Below, piece by piece: positions 16,155-26,706 of a stretch of 64,000 nt of DNA (positions are counted from its first letter, which is position 1; the number at the start of each line of letters is the position of its first letter). Source of the DNA: Streptococcus infantis SPAR10 (lineage in GTDB: Bacteria; Bacillota; Bacilli; Lactobacillales; Streptococcaceae); the NCBI RefSeq assembly GCF_000279535.1, contig NZ_ALCH01000001.1:248001-312000 (forward strand), given 5' to 3'. A model generated the notes under the pieces. The model had not been told where the DNA came from and searched no databases. It saw only the letters and a program-made list of their open reading frames with translations. Position numbers and translations under genes: made by a program.

Positions 16155-16520
16155 CTAAACTCCTTCAATATAATCTCTCAAAACAGTTGGTAGTTCTTCT
16201 TTTTCATAGCCAAATTCTACCATACCTGTTACAAACTGCTGCAGTTGTTCTTCAGATAGTTGCTTCCGGGATTGGAGGATTAGGTCCAAATCCTCGGTGA
16301 CAAAACGTCCTGCAGTCCTCTTGGTGTATACGAAGCCTTCTCTTTCTAGGTCTGATAGGGCACGTTGGATGGTATTTGGATTGACGCCAGCCACACTAGC
16401 CAGTTCTCTGACAGTTGGCAGTTGTTGGTTGGGTTCTAGTTTATGAGAAACGATTTGCAGTTTAATCTTATCCATTATCTGCAAATAAATGGGTTTGTTG
16501 TTATCAAATGTCCAGGACAT
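16155..16520 (-). CDS. GntR-family regulator (YtrA type)
   Basis: A 121-residue protein with the GntR winged helix (LPTVRELASVAGVNPNTIQR) and a short C-terminal helix region, as in the YtrA subgroup that controls adjacent ABC transporters. The ATG at 16520 is preferred over the GTG one codon earlier because of distance from GGAGA. It probably represses its own operon. Confidence 0.88.
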   Translation of the reverse strand: MSWTFDNNKPIYLQIMDKIKLQIVSHKLEPNQQLPTVRELASVAGVNPNTIQRALSDLEREGFVYTKRTAGRFVTEDLDLILQSRKQLSEEQLQQFVTGMVEFGYEKEELPTVLRDYIEGV

Positions 16521-16559
16521 CACGGTCTCCTTTCAACAATTTCCTTTTGTGTCACTTAA

Positions 16560-16588
16560 ATAATACAACTAAACAAAAAACTTGTCAA
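16560..16588 (-). promoter_or_regulatory. Promoter of the GntR-ABC operon
   Basis: On the minus strand, TTGACA (16588-16583), 17 bp, TATTAT (16565-16560): a near-consensus promoter, consistent with a repressed operon. Confidence 0.75.
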
Positions 16589-16606
16589 GCTAAAAGGAGA
16601 ATTATT

Positions 16607-16634
16607 TTGGGAATTGCTTAAAAAATGGTATAAT
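16607..16634 (+). promoter_or_regulatory. Promoter of nrdR-dnaB-dnaI
   Basis: TTGGGA at 16607-16612 and TATAAT at 16629-16634, 16 bp apart, 29 bases before the nrdR start. Confidence 0.65.
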
Positions 16635-16662
16635 GAAAAGAAAACGACAAGGAGGGGAAGGC

Positions 16663-17136
16663 ATGCGTTGTCCAAAATGTGGCGCTACAAAATCAAGTGT
16701 TATCGATAGCCGTCAGGCTGAAGAAGGAAATACGATTAGAAGAAGACGTGAGTGCGAAGAGTGTCAACATCGTTTCACAACCTATGAACGAGTTGAAGAG
16801 AGAACACTGGTAGTTGTCAAAAAAGATGGAACTCGAGAACAATTCTCAAGAGATAAAATCTTTAATGGAATTATTCGTTCAGCTCAAAAACGTCCGGTGT
16901 CTAGTGATGAGATTGGTATGGTGGTCAATCGTATCGAGCAAAAACTCCTCAGTCGCAATGATAATGAAATTCAAAGTGAAGATATTGGTTCTCTTGTTAT
17001 GGAAGAGTTGGCTGAACTAGACGAAATCACCTACGTTCGTTTTGCTAGTGTTTATCGTAGCTTTAAAGATGTGAGCGAGCTCGAAAATCTTCTCAAACAA
17101 ATTACGCAATCTTCAAAGAAGAAAAAGGAAAAATAA
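16663..17136 (+). CDS. nrdR: Transcriptional repressor NrdR
   Basis: NrdR represses ribonucleotide reductase genes in response to ATP/dATP. The 157-residue protein has the N-terminal zinc ribbon (CPKC...CEEC) followed by RFTTYERVE and an ATP cone. The start MRCPKCGA follows AAGGAGGGG; ten upstream codons of the same frame carry that ribosome site. It heads a run with dnaB and dnaI, so dNTP supply and replication start genes are transcribed together. Confidence 0.95.
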   Translation: MRCPKCGATKSSVIDSRQAEEGNTIRRRRECEECQHRFTTYERVEERTLVVVKKDGTREQFSRDKIFNGIIRSAQKRPVSSDEIGMVVNRIEQKLLSRNDNEIQSEDIGSLVMEELAELDEITYVRFASVYRSFKDVSELENLLKQITQSSKKKKEK

Positions 17137-18306
17137 ATGAAGCCTAATGATCGTTTTTCTTTTCTAAAGAATAATCGGGTGTCGCAAGATCCCACAACTT
17201 TGGTGCAGTGCTACCTCCCGATTATCGGTCAGGATGCGCTGAGTCTTTACCTTTATACCTTAGCTTTTTGGGATGATGGACAAAAAGAACACCTGTTTGC
17301 AGCTATCCTCAACCACCTCAATTTTGGGATGGACAGACTCTTAAAGGCTTTTAAAATCTTAACAGCCTTCAATTTGGTTACCCTCTATCAAAAGGGTGAC
17401 GGCTATGAACTTGCTATTCATCCAACACTTTCTCAATCTGACTTCTTGCATCATACAGTGTATCGTACTTTGTTGGAGAAAAGGATTGGCGATACAGCAG
17501 TTTCTGATTTACGTCAAGAGGCTGCAGACGGAGAAGCTTTGACGGTTCATTTGAGTCAGGCCTTTCCAGAGATAGAAGAATTGGCTAGTCATGATGAGAC
17601 ACCAGTAAAAGCTGATTTTAAAAATGATTTTGATTTGGAGCATTTTCGTCAGCTCATGGCGAGAGATAATCTCCGTTTCCAAGATGAACAGTCAGATGTT
17701 TTAGAGTTATTTAAAATCGCTGATGAGAAAAAATGGACCTGGTTTGAGACCTATCAGCTAGCAAAAGGAACAGCAGTTTCTCAAGTCATTTCTATCAAGC
17801 GTATGCGTGAAAAATTAGCGCAAGAGTCTGTTTCATCGGATTTTAGTCCTAAGGAAGCGACCATTATCCGAGAAGCTAAAAGTAAAACGGCCCTAGAATT
17901 TTTAGCGGGAATCAAACAAACCCGAAATGCAGGAATTATCCAAGCTGAACGCGATTTGCTAAAACAGATGGCAGACCTAGGCTTGCTTGATGAAGTTATC
18001 AATGTCGTTATACTTTTGACCTTCAACAAGGTTGATTCGGCCAATCTCAATGAAAAATATGCCATGAAAGTGGCCAATGATTACTCTTATAACAAAGTCA
18101 GAACTGCTGAAGAGGCTGTGCTTCGAATTAGAGAAAAAAATCAAAAGGGGCAAGAATCAAAAACAGCGAAGACAAGCCAGGCAAAAACCAATGTTCCTAA
18201 ATGGAGTAATCCAGAATATAAAAACACGTCATCAGCTGAGGAATTGGAAGAAATGGAACGCCAAACCCTAGAATTATTAGCGAAATTAGATAATGGAGGT
18301 GAATAG
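17137..18306 (+). CDS. dnaB: Replication initiation and membrane attachment protein DnaB
   Basis: Firmicute DnaB (not the helicase) acts with DnaD and DnaI to load the replicative helicase. The 389-residue protein has the N-terminal winged-helix region (residues 1-120), the C-terminal DnaD-like domain (about 180-310) and a polar Lys/Gln-rich tail. It starts directly after the nrdR stop and ends directly before dnaI. Confidence 0.88.
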   Translation: MKPNDRFSFLKNNRVSQDPTTLVQCYLPIIGQDALSLYLYTLAFWDDGQKEHLFAAILNHLNFGMDRLLKAFKILTAFNLVTLYQKGDGYELAIHPTLSQSDFLHHTVYRTLLEKRIGDTAVSDLRQEAADGEALTVHLSQAFPEIEELASHDETPVKADFKNDFDLEHFRQLMARDNLRFQDEQSDVLELFKIADEKKWTWFETYQLAKGTAVSQVISIKRMREKLAQESVSSDFSPKEATIIREAKSKTALEFLAGIKQTRNAGIIQAERDLLKQMADLGLLDEVINVVILLTFNKVDSANLNEKYAMKVANDYSYNKVRTAEEAVLRIREKNQKGQESKTAKTSQAKTNVPKWSNPEYKNTSSAEELEEMERQTLELLAKLDNGGE

Positions 18307-19203
18307 ATGGAAAGTGTAGGAGATGTGCTAAAAGGTCATCCCAGCCGTTTTCAATACCAGGACCTGGTCCATCAGATTGTAAAAGATCCTGATGTTGCGG
18401 CTTTTATCCAGAAGGAATCTCTCAGTCAAGAGGAATTGAATCGTAGTATCTCTAAGTTTAACCAATACATCACCGAGCGTGATAAGTTCCTTCGCGGAGA
18501 TACAGACTATATCGCGCGTGGTTACAAGCCTATCCTGGTCATGAACCATGGTTACGCAGATGTATCCTATGAGGAAACTCCGGAACTGATTGCGGCTGAA
18601 AAAGAAGCAGCTATTAAGAAACGTCTAAAATTAATCAATTTACCATCTAGTTTGAAAAATGTCAGCTTTTTAGATGTTTATCGTGATGATGTTGCACGTT
18701 TAGCTGTTCTAAATAGAATGATCAAATTTGTTAATGATTACCCAGAAAACCGTAAAGGTCTCTATCTCTATGGAGATTTTGGGGTAGGAAAGAGCTTTAT
18801 GGTGGCTGCCCTAGCCCATGATTTGTCAGAAAAACGTGGCGTTTCATCAACTCTTCTCCATTATCCGAGCTTTGTCATTGATGTCAAAAATGCTATCGGT
18901 GATGGAAATGTCAAGAATTTGGTGGATGAAATCAAGCAAGCTGAAGTCTTGATTTTGGATGATATTGGCGCCGAGCAATCAACGCCTTGGGTTCGTGATG
19001 AAGTCTTGCAAGTCATTCTCCAGTATCGTATGCAGGAAGATTTGCCAACCTTCTTTACCTCAAATTTCAATTTTGAAGATTTGGAAAAACATTTTGCTAA
19101 AGGCAAGAATGGAAACGATGAAACATGGGAAGCTAGACGCGTTATGGAGCGTATCCGTTATTTAGCAGAAGAAACACGACTAGAAGGAGAAAATCGCCGA
19201 TGA
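18307..19203 (+). CDS. dnaI: Primosomal helicase loader DnaI
   Basis: DnaI is the AAA+ helicase loader. The 298-residue protein has an N-terminal helicase-interaction region, Walker A YGDFGVGKSF (about residue 155) and Walker B LILDDIGAE. It follows dnaB with no gap and overlaps the next gene by four bases. Confidence 0.93.
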   Translation: MESVGDVLKGHPSRFQYQDLVHQIVKDPDVAAFIQKESLSQEELNRSISKFNQYITERDKFLRGDTDYIARGYKPILVMNHGYADVSYEETPELIAAEKEAAIKKRLKLINLPSSLKNVSFLDVYRDDVARLAVLNRMIKFVNDYPENRKGLYLYGDFGVGKSFMVAALAHDLSEKRGVSSTLLHYPSFVIDVKNAIGDGNVKNLVDEIKQAEVLILDDIGAEQSTPWVRDEVLQVILQYRMQEDLPTFFTSNFNFEDLEKHFAKGKNGNDETWEARRVMERIRYLAEETRLEGENRR

Positions 19204-19913
19204 GTGAAACAATCACATTAATGAAATCTCATACCTCGGTTCGCAGATTTAAAGAAGAAGCGATTCCTCAGGAAGATTTAAATACCATTTTGTCAGCAGG
19301 ACAAATGGCCTCTTCTTGGAAAAATTTCCAATCTTATTCTGTGATTCTAGTCAGAAGTCAAGAAAAGAAAGATGCTCTTTATGAACTAGTTCCTCAGGAA
19401 GCTATTCGTCAATCAGCAGCATTCTTGCTCTTTGTTGGTGATTTAAACCGTGCAGAAAAAGGAGCTCGTCTCCATACCGATACTTTCCAACCTCAAGGTG
19501 TGGAAGGTCTCCTCATTACTTCTGTGGATGCTGCTTTGGCTGGACAAAATACCTTGCTTGCGGCAGAAAGCCTAGGCTATGGTGGAGTGATTATTGGTTT
19601 GGTGCGTTACAAATCTGTTGAATTGGCAGAACTGTTCAACCTTCCTGACTATACCTACCCAGTTTTTGGGATTGCACTGGGTGTACCTAACCAAAAACAT
19701 GACGTGAAACCAAGATTACCACTCGAAAATGTTGTCTTTGAGGAAGAATACCAAGAACAAACAACGGAGGCTATTGAAGCTTATGATCGTGTGCAGACTG
19801 AATATGCAGGAGCTCGTGCGACTACCACTTGGAGTCAACGTCTTGCAGAGCAATTCGGTCAGCCTGAACCAAGCTCAACTAGAGAAAATCTTGAACAAAA
19901 GAACTTAATGTAG
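19200..19913 (+). CDS. Nitroreductase family NADPH-dependent oxidoreductase
   Basis: A 237-residue flavoprotein of the NfsA/FRP type: N-terminal TSVRRFKEEAIP and the FMN-binding GGVIIGLVRY region. It reduces nitro compounds or quinones in vitro in relatives; the natural substrate is unknown. It overlaps dnaI by four bases and lies 13 bases before der, so it is part of that transcript. Confidence 0.85.
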   Translation: MSETITLMKSHTSVRRFKEEAIPQEDLNTILSAGQMASSWKNFQSYSVILVRSQEKKDALYELVPQEAIRQSAAFLLFVGDLNRAEKGARLHTDTFQPQGVEGLLITSVDAALAGQNTLLAAESLGYGGVIIGLVRYKSVELAELFNLPDYTYPVFGIALGVPNQKHDVKPRLPLENVVFEEEYQEQTTEAIEAYDRVQTEYAGARATTTWSQRLAEQFGQPEPSSTRENLEQKNLM

Positions 19914-19926
19914 AAAGTGAGAAAAC

Positions 19927-21237
19927 ATGGCCTTACCAACTGTTGCCATCGTAGGACGTCCCAATGTTGGGAAATCAACCCTGTTTAACCGTATTGCAGG
20001 GGAACGCATCTCAATCGTAGAAGATGTCGAAGGAGTGACACGGGACCGTATCTATGCTACTGGTGAATGGCTTAACCGTTCTTTCAGTATGATTGATACT
20101 GGAGGGATTGACGATGTTGATGCTCCATTTATGGAACAAATCAAGCACCAGGCAGAGATTGCCATGGAAGAAGCTGATGTCATCGTTTTTGTAGTTTCTG
20201 GAAAAGAAGGCATCACAGATGCTGACGAATACGTAGCACGTAAACTCTATAAAACTCATAAACCTGTTATCCTCGCTGTCAACAAGGTTGATAATCCAGA
20301 GATGCGAAATGATATCTATGATTTCTACGCTCTTGGATTGGGAGAACCATTGCCAATTTCATCTGTGCACGGGATTGGTACAGGGGATGTACTAGATGCC
20401 ATCGTCGAAAATCTTCCACATGAAGTCGAAGATGAAAATCCAGATGTCATTAAATTCAGCTTGATTGGTCGCCCGAATGTCGGAAAATCTAGCTTGATCA
20501 ATGCCATTTTGGGAGAAGATCGTGTGATTGCTAGTCCCGTAGCTGGTACAACTCGTGATGCCATTGATACACATTTTACAGATGCGGATGGCCAAGAGTT
20601 TACCATGATTGATACGGCTGGTATGCGTAAGTCTGGTAAAGTCTATGAAAACACGGAAAAATACTCAGTCATGCGTGCCATGCGAGCTATTGACCGTTCA
20701 GATGTAGTTTTGATGGTCCTCAATGCCGAAGAAGGCATCCGTGAGTACGACAAGCGTATCGCAGGATTTGCCCACGAAGCTGGTAAAGGGATGATCATCG
20801 TAGTTAACAAGTGGGATACTCTTGAAAAAGATAACCACACCATGAAAAACTGGGAAGAGGATATCCGTGAGCAGTTCCAATATCTGCCTTACGCACCTAT
20901 TATCTTTGTTTCGGCTTTGACCAAGCAACGTCTCCACAAACTTCCAGAGATGATTAAACAAATCAGCGAGAGTCAAAATACCCGTATCCCATCAGCAGTC
21001 TTGAATGATGTCATTATGGATGCTATCGCCATCAACCCAACACCGACAGACAAAGGGAAACGTCTCAAGATCTTCTATGCGACTCAAGTGGCAACTAAAC
21101 CACCGACCTTTGTGATTTTTGTCAACGAAGAAGAACTGATGCATTTCTCTTACTTGCGTTTCTTGGAAAATCAAATCCGCAAGGCCTTCGTCTTTGAGGG
21201 GACGCCAATCCATCTGATCGCAAGAAAACGGAAATAA
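19927..21237 (+). CDS. der: Ribosome biogenesis GTPase Der (EngA)
   Basis: Der has two GTPase domains in tandem and is needed for 50S subunit assembly. Both P-loops (GRPNVGKST near residue 10 and GRPNVGKSS near 182), DTGG and DTAG, and NKVD and NKWD are visible, followed by the KH-like C-terminal domain. Length 436 residues is normal. Confidence 0.96.
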   Translation: MALPTVAIVGRPNVGKSTLFNRIAGERISIVEDVEGVTRDRIYATGEWLNRSFSMIDTGGIDDVDAPFMEQIKHQAEIAMEEADVIVFVVSGKEGITDADEYVARKLYKTHKPVILAVNKVDNPEMRNDIYDFYALGLGEPLPISSVHGIGTGDVLDAIVENLPHEVEDENPDVIKFSLIGRPNVGKSSLINAILGEDRVIASPVAGTTRDAIDTHFTDADGQEFTMIDTAGMRKSGKVYENTEKYSVMRAMRAIDRSDVVLMVLNAEEGIREYDKRIAGFAHEAGKGMIIVVNKWDTLEKDNHTMKNWEEDIREQFQYLPYAPIIFVSALTKQRLHKLPEMIKQISESQNTRIPSAVLNDVIMDAIAINPTPTDKGKRLKIFYATQVATKPPTFVIFVNEEELMHFSYLRFLENQIRKAFVFEGTPIHLIARKRK

Positions 21238-21248
21238 AATGATAAAAA

Positions 21249-21276
21249 GAAGAAGGTTAACAGACCTTCTTTTTTG
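21249..21276 (+). terminator. Terminator of the nrdR-der run
   Basis: AAGAAGGT and ACCTTCTTTTTT form a hairpin with a T run 12 bases after the der stop. Confidence 0.85.
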
Positions 21277-21428
21277 TAGATGATAGCAAGAGCGTAGATC
21301 TAATTTGTCATCAAATTAACATCATTTTCCTAGTCCTTGTCACGGTTTTGTAATGGAAACGTACTTTCTTTGTAAGATTCAAAATGCTATAATGCTCTAA
21401 ACAATTTTCCTTGCATAAGGAGGTTATT

Positions 21429-22268
21429 ATGAAAAAAGATAGATTGTTAAAGAATCCTTTCTTGGTGCGTCTACTTGGATTACTGATGGCATTTTTCTTC
21501 CTATCAGCATTCACGGCGCCTGAAAAACCAGACTATGGTATCTATGACCCAAATCATTATTTGACAGAGGAAGTAGTTACTCAGATTCGTGATTTGAATG
21601 AAGCCAATAGTCAAAAGGCAGAAAAGCTTCAAATAGGCGTCTATATTGTAGATAGTCTAGAAGGAGAAAGCATTGAAACAGTGGCTAATGAAACTGCCAG
21701 GGCTTGGAAGGTTGGCTATTCAGGAGATAATTTTGGAAGTCTTATTGTAGTAGCCGTTCAAGACCGTAAATCAAGAATTGAAACCAGTAATAACACCGCC
21801 ATTAGAATAACGGACTATCAAACCAAGCAGCTCTTGGCAGCCAGCCGTACAGATTTTAAAACTGGTGACTATGGTAAAGGAATTCTAGCGATTGCCAAAG
21901 GCTTGGACAATCAGTTTTATAGAGGAAGCGGAACATTTCCATCTGATGATTCCTCTGAAATTAAACGTTATTCTGATAGCATCAGTGGGAAAAAATCGAG
22001 TCGCAATAGTAGCTCGTCTAGTCATAGTAAGAACAGTGACCCTATGGACAATGTGTTCGGAGTCGGGATAATCATTTATTTCATTGTCGTATTTATAGCT
22101 ATTATTAGAGGAGGCGGTGGTGGCCGAGGAGGAGATTCCTCTGACGGCGGATGGTGGTTTAGTGACTCATCTGACTCAGGTTCATCTTGGTCAGATTCAG
22201 GCTCAGACTCTTCTAGTAGCTGGGACGGTGGCGGCTTCGATGGCGGTGGTTCATCCGATGATTGGTAA
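21429..22268 (+). CDS. TPM-domain membrane protein with Gly/Ser/Asp-rich tail
   Basis: A 279-residue protein: N-terminal hydrophobic segment (about 14-32), an extracellular TPM domain (about 40-165), a second membrane segment (about 210-228) and a long tail made mostly of Gly, Ser and Asp with Trp. TPM proteins are often paired with LemA, as here, and some take part in photosystem repair in plants; the bacterial role is unclear. The start MKKDRLLKN follows AAGGAGG. Confidence 0.85.
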   Translation: MKKDRLLKNPFLVRLLGLLMAFFFLSAFTAPEKPDYGIYDPNHYLTEEVVTQIRDLNEANSQKAEKLQIGVYIVDSLEGESIETVANETARAWKVGYSGDNFGSLIVVAVQDRKSRIETSNNTAIRITDYQTKQLLAASRTDFKTGDYGKGILAIAKGLDNQFYRGSGTFPSDDSSEIKRYSDSISGKKSSRNSSSSSHSKNSDPMDNVFGVGIIIYFIVVFIAIIRGGGGGRGGDSSDGGWWFSDSSDSGSSWSDSGSDSSSSWDGGGFDGGGSSDDW

Positions 22269-22306
22269 TGTTCGTGTAAAAATTAAGAAAATAAGTAGGT
22301 TTAGAT

Positions 22307-22900
22307 ATGAAAAATAAAGGAATTATTTATGTGTTGAGCATTTTGCTGGCTATTATCTTGCTTGGCGGTTGCTCAGTAGTAGGCACTTATAACGGACTTG
22401 TCTCTGAACAAACCAAGGTCGAACAAGCGCAAGCTGATGTAGCGACAGCTCTTCAACGTCGTTCTGACTTGATTGGAAATTTGGTAGAGTCTGTAAAAGG
22501 TCAGATGAACCATGAGACAGAGGTTTTCACCAAGATTGCGGAAGCTCGTGCTAAAATCGGGAATGGCTCCGTAACTTCAAAAGAAAATCAAGAGGCTCAA
22601 GGAGAGTTGAGTTCAGCTATTTCACGTTTGATATCACTAACAGAAAATTATCCAGAACTCAAGAGCAATCAAAATGTGGAACAACTCATGACGGAACTGG
22701 CTGGAAGTGAAAATCGTATCTTTGTAGCCCGTAAGGATTACAACAAAGTGGCAACAGAATACAATCAAAAATTAAGAAGCTTCCCAACAGTTCTTTTCGC
22801 TAACATGATGAACTTTAAAGAGGCAGAAACCTTTAAAGAAAGCGAAGAAGCTAAGACAGCTCCAAAGGTTGACTTTAGTACTTCTACAACCAAAGAGTAG
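22307..22900 (+). CDS. LemA family lipoprotein
   Basis: A 197-residue protein with an N-terminal signal ending in the lipobox LGGC (Cys about residue 22) and a long helical domain containing LVSEQTKVEQAQADVATALQ and RSDLIGNLV, the LemA core. Cotranscribed with the TPM-domain gene, as in many Firmicutes. Function unknown. Confidence 0.9.
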   Translation: MKNKGIIYVLSILLAIILLGGCSVVGTYNGLVSEQTKVEQAQADVATALQRRSDLIGNLVESVKGQMNHETEVFTKIAEARAKIGNGSVTSKENQEAQGELSSAISRLISLTENYPELKSNQNVEQLMTELAGSENRIFVARKDYNKVATEYNQKLRSFPTVLFANMMNFKEAETFKESEEAKTAPKVDFSTSTTKE

Positions 22901-22952
22901 GCTTGAATTTTCTAAAAGAAAATCAATGATTAGCAATAGTTTGAATATTTAC

Positions 22953-22980
22953 AAAAAAAGGCTCTCAATGAGCCTTTTTT
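22953..22980 (+). terminator. Terminator of the TPM-LemA pair
   Basis: AAAAAAAGGCTC and GAGCCTTTTTT pair over a five-base loop. Confidence 0.88.
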
Positions 22981-23005
22981 AGCTTGTATAAACACGGATT
23001 CTTTC

Positions 23006-23034
23006 TTGAAAAAGCTGGGCAAATATGCTACAAT
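23006..23034 (+). promoter_or_regulatory. Promoter of secA
   Basis: TTGAAA at 23006-23011, 17 bp, TACAAT at 23029-23034 with a TGC extension. Confidence 0.75.
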
Positions 23035-23079
23035 AAAAAGAACATTCTAAAATATTCAGAATTTAAAGTAAGGAAAAAA

Positions 23080-25593
23080 ATGGCAAATTTATTAAAAACA
23101 ATCATCGAAAATGATAAAGGGGAACTTCGCCGCTTAGAAAAGATGGCTGACAAAGTCCTCAAATACGAAGATGAAATGGCTGCTTTGACAGACGAGCAGT
23201 TGCAATCTAAGACAGAAGAATTTAAGCAACGTTATCAAAATGGCGAAACCCTTGATCAACTATTGTACGAAGCCTTTGCGGTTGTACGTGAGGGAGCTAA
23301 GCGTGTTCTTGGACTTTTCCCATACAAGGTTCAGGTTATGGGTGGTATCGTTCTTCACCACGGTGACGTTCCAGAAATGCGTACAGGTGAAGGGAAAACC
23401 TTGACAGCGACAATGCCGGTATACCTTAATGCCCTTTCAGGAAAAGGTGTCCACGTAGTTACCGTCAACGAATACCTTACAGAACGTGACGCCACTGAAA
23501 TGGGTGAGTTGTACTCATGGCTTGGTTTGTCAGTAGGGATCAACTTGGCAGCAAAATCTCCAATGGAGAAAAAAGAAGCTTATCTCTGTGATATTACTTA
23601 CTCAACGAACTCAGAAATTGGTTTCGACTATCTTCGTGATAACATGGTTGTTCGTGCGGAGAATATGGTTCAACGTCCACTCAACTATGCCTTAGTCGAT
23701 GAGGTAGACTCTATCTTGATTGACGAAGCTCGTACTCCGTTGATCGTTTCAGGAGCCAATGCAGTTGAAACTAGCCAACTCTACCACATGGCTGACCACT
23801 TTGTGAAGTCTTTGGATAAAGATGACTACATCATTGATATTCAGTCTAAGACAATCGGTTTGTCTGACTCTGGTATTGACAAGGCTGAAAGCTTCTTCAA
23901 ACTAGAAAATCTTTATGATATCGAAAATGTGGCTTTGACTCACTTTATCGACAACGCCCTTCGCGCCAACTACATCATGATTCTTGATATTGACTATGTG
24001 GTCAGCGAAGAACAAGAAATCTTGATTGTCGACCAATTTACAGGTCGTACCATGGAAGGTCGTCGTTACTCTGATGGTTTGCACCAAGCGATTGAAGCTA
24101 AAGAAGGTGTACCAATCCAAGATGAAACTAAGACATCAGCATCGATTACCTACCAAAACCTTTTCCGTATGTATAAAAAATTGGCAGGTATGACAGGTAC
24201 TGGTAAAACAGAAGAAGAAGAATTCCGCGAAATCTACAACATTCGTGTTATTCCAATTCCTACTAACCGTCCGATCCAACGTATCGACCATTCAGACCTT
24301 CTTTACGCTAGTCTCGATGCAAAATTCAAGGCTGTAGTAGAAGATGTTAAGGCGCGTTACCAAAAAGGTCAACCAGTCTTGGTAGGTACTGTTGCCGTTG
24401 AAACCAGTGATTTTCTTTCTAAGAAATTGGTTGAAGCAGGCGTACCTCACGAAGTATTGAATGCTAAAAACCACTATAGAGAAGCGCAAATCATCATGAA
24501 CGCTGGTCAACGTGGTGCGATCACTATCGCAACCAACATGGCCGGTCGTGGTACCGATATTAAGCTTGGTGAAGGGGTTCGTGAACTTGGTGGTCTTTGT
24601 GTCATCGGTACAGAACGTCATGAGAGCCGTCGTATCGATAACCAGCTTCGTGGACGTTCAGGTCGTCAAGGTGACCCAGGTGAGTCACAGTTCTACTTGT
24701 CACTCGAAGATGATTTGATGAAGCGTTTCGGTTCAGAACGTTTGAAGGGTGTCTTTGAACGTCTTAACATGTCTGACGAAGCCATCGAATCTCGTATGTT
24801 GACACGTCAGGTCGAAGCAGCGCAAAAACGTGTTGAAGGAAATAACTACGATACTCGTAAACAAGTCCTCCAATATGATGATGTTATGCGTGAACAACGT
24901 GAGATCATTTACGCACAACGCTATGATGTTATCACTGCAGAACGTGACTTGGCTCCTGAAATTCACGCCATGATTCGTCGTACGATTGGACGAATTGTCG
25001 ATGGGCATGCTCGTTCTAAACAAGATGAAAAACTTGAAGCAATCTTGAACTTTGCCAAGTACAACTTGCTTCCAGAAGATTCGATTTCACTTTCAGACCT
25101 AGAAGGTTTGTCTGACCAAGCTATCAAGGATGAACTATACCAACGTGCATTGAAAGTCTACGATAGCCAAGTTGCTAAACTTCGTGATGAAGAAGCTGTG
25201 AAAGAATTCCAGAAAGTCTTGATTCTACGTGTTGTAGATAACAAGTGGACTGACCATATCGATGCCCTTGATCAGTTGAGAAATGCAGTTGGTCTTCGTG
25301 GTTATGCCCAAAACAACCCTGTCGTGGAATATCAAGCGGAAGGCTTCCGTATGTTTAATGATATGATTGGTTCGATTGAGTTTGATGTGACTCGCTTGAT
25401 GATGAAAGCACAAATTCATGAACAAGAACGACCACAAACTGAACATCATATCAGTACGACAGCAACTCGAAATATTGCTGCGCAACAGAAAGATCTTCCA
25501 GCTGATTTGGATCTCAGTCAAGTAAAACGTAATGACTTATGCCCATGTGGATCTGGTAAGAAATTTAAAAACTGTCATGGTAAACGACGTTAA
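23080..25593 (+). CDS. secA: Preprotein translocase ATPase SecA
   Basis: SecA drives proteins through SecYEG. The 837-residue protein has Walker A MRTGEGKT (about residue 104), Walker [14 protein letters not shown] and the C-terminal zinc motif [14 protein letters not shown] that binds SecB or ribosomes. The start MANLLKTII has TAAGGAAAA upstream; 32 more codons of open frame lie in the promoter region and are rejected. Confidence 0.97.
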   Translation: MANLLKTIIENDKGELRRLEKMADKVLKYEDEMAALTDEQLQSKTEEFKQRYQNGETLDQLLYEAFAVVREGAKRVLGLFPYKVQVMGGIVLHHGDVPEMRTGEGKTLTATMPVYLNALSGKGVHVVTVNEYLTERDATEMGELYSWLGLSVGINLAAKSPMEKKEAYLCDITYSTNSEIGFDYLRDNMVVRAENMVQRPLNYALVDEVDSILIDEARTPLIVSGANAVETSQLYHMADHFVKSLDKDDYIIDIQSKTIGLSDSGIDKAESFFKLENLYDIENVALTHFIDNALRANYIMILDIDYVVSEEQEILIVDQFTGRTMEGRRYSDGLHQAIEAKEGVPIQDETKTSASITYQNLFRMYKKLAGMTGTGKTEEEEFREIYNIRVIPIPTNRPIQRIDHSDLLYASLDAKFKAVVEDVKARYQKGQPVLVGTVAVETSDFLSKKLVEAGVPHEVLNAKNHYREAQIIMNAGQRGAITIATNMAGRGTDIKLGEGVRELGGLCVIGTERHESRRIDNQLRGRSGRQGDPGESQFYLSLEDDLMKRFGSERLKGVFERLNMSDEAIESRMLTRQVEAAQKRVEGNNYDTRKQVLQYDDVMREQREIIYAQRYDVITAERDLAPEIHAMIRRTIGRIVDGHARSKQDEKLEAILNFAKYNLLPEDSISLSDLEGLSDQAIKDELYQRALKVYDSQVAKLRDEEAVKEFQKVLILRVVDNKWTDHIDALDQLRNAVGLRGYAQNNPVVEYQAEGFRMFNDMIGSIEFDVTRLMMKAQIHEQERPQTEHHISTTATRNIAAQQKDLPADLDLSQVKRNDLCPCGSGKKFKNCHGKRR

Positions 25594-25611
25594 GAATGAT
25601 TAATTTTCAGG

Positions 25612-25650
25612 CGGATGCCTAGTGAAAAGTGAATTTTCGCTTGGCGTCCG
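25612..25650 (+). terminator. Hairpin between secA and aroG
   Basis: CGGATGCCTAG and CTTGGCGTCCG pair around a 17-base AT-rich loop. It lacks a clean T run (TTTGCTTT follows), so it may be a weak terminator, or a structure in the aroG leader. Confidence 0.5.
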
Positions 25651-25673
25651 TTTGCTTTATAAGGAGATGGATA

Positions 25674-26705
25674 ATGGTATTTACAGCAAAAAGCCCTAAA
25701 ATTAATATTGATGAAGTTCGTAGTTTGTCTAAACTAGAAGGACAAGTACTTGCGAACAAACTCCAACGTGATCAAGAGCTTGAAGCAATTATTCGTGGGG
25801 AAGACCAACGCATCTTGTTAGTAATTGGTCCTTGCTCGTCTGACAATGAAGAAGCAGTCCTAGAGTACGCTAAGCGTTTGTCAAAACTTCAGGAAGAAGT
25901 CAAAGACCGCGTCTTTATGGTCATGCGTGTCTATACTGCTAAACCACGTACTAATGGTGATGGCTATAAGGGCTTGATTCACCAACCAAATGCCAAAGAA
26001 GCGCCTAGCCTCATCAATGGAATCAAGGCGGTTCGTCATCTGCACTACCGTGTTATTTCTGAAACAGGAATGACAACAGCAGATGAAATGTTGTACCCAG
26101 AGAACCTTCCCTTGGTAGATGATTTGATTTCTTATATGGCAGTTGGGGCTCGTTCAGTCGAAGATCAACAACACCGTTTTGTAGCCAGCGGAGCAGATTT
26201 TGCGACAGGTTTTAAAAATCCAACCTCAGGAAATCTCAATGTCATGTTTAACGGTATTTATGCAGCTCAAAACAAGCAAAGTTTCCTTTTCCTAGGGAAA
26301 GAAGTCGAGACTACTGGAAATCCTCTATCGCACGCTATTCTCCGTGGAGCTCTTAACGAGTACGGGAAAAACATTCCTAACTACTACTACGATAATTTGA
26401 TGGATACTATTGCTCAGTATGAAAAGATGGGACTTGAGAATCCATTCATCATTATTGATACCAACCATGATAATTCAGGGAAACAATACATGGAGCAGAT
26501 TCGTATCGTTCGTCAGACCTTGATTAACCGAGACTGGAATGAAAAGATTAAAAAATATGTTCGTGGATTCATGATTGAGTCTTATCTAGAAGACGGTCGT
26601 CAAAACGAACCTGAGGTCTTTGGTAAATCAATCACGGATCCATGTCTTGGATGGGAAAATACGGAAGCTCTTGTTCGTGAAATCTACCAAAGACTAGGAG
26701 AATAA
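25674..26705 (+). CDS. aroG: 3-deoxy-7-phosphoheptulonate (DAHP) synthase, copy 1
   Basis: DAHP synthase joins phosphoenolpyruvate and erythrose 4-phosphate, the first step of aromatic biosynthesis. The 343-residue class I enzyme shows GPCSSDN, KPRTNGDGYKGL and metal/substrate motifs DTNHDNSGK. The start MVFTAKSP follows AAGGAGATGG. A paralogue follows after one base. Confidence 0.93.
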   Translation: MVFTAKSPKINIDEVRSLSKLEGQVLANKLQRDQELEAIIRGEDQRILLVIGPCSSDNEEAVLEYAKRLSKLQEEVKDRVFMVMRVYTAKPRTNGDGYKGLIHQPNAKEAPSLINGIKAVRHLHYRVISETGMTTADEMLYPENLPLVDDLISYMAVGARSVEDQQHRFVASGADFATGFKNPTSGNLNVMFNGIYAAQNKQSFLFLGKEVETTGNPLSHAILRGALNEYGKNIPNYYYDNLMDTIAQYEKMGLENPFIIIDTNHDNSGKQYMEQIRIVRQTLINRDWNEKIKKYVRGFMIESYLEDGRQNEPEVFGKSITDPCLGWENTEALVREIYQRLGE

Positions 26706-26706
26706 T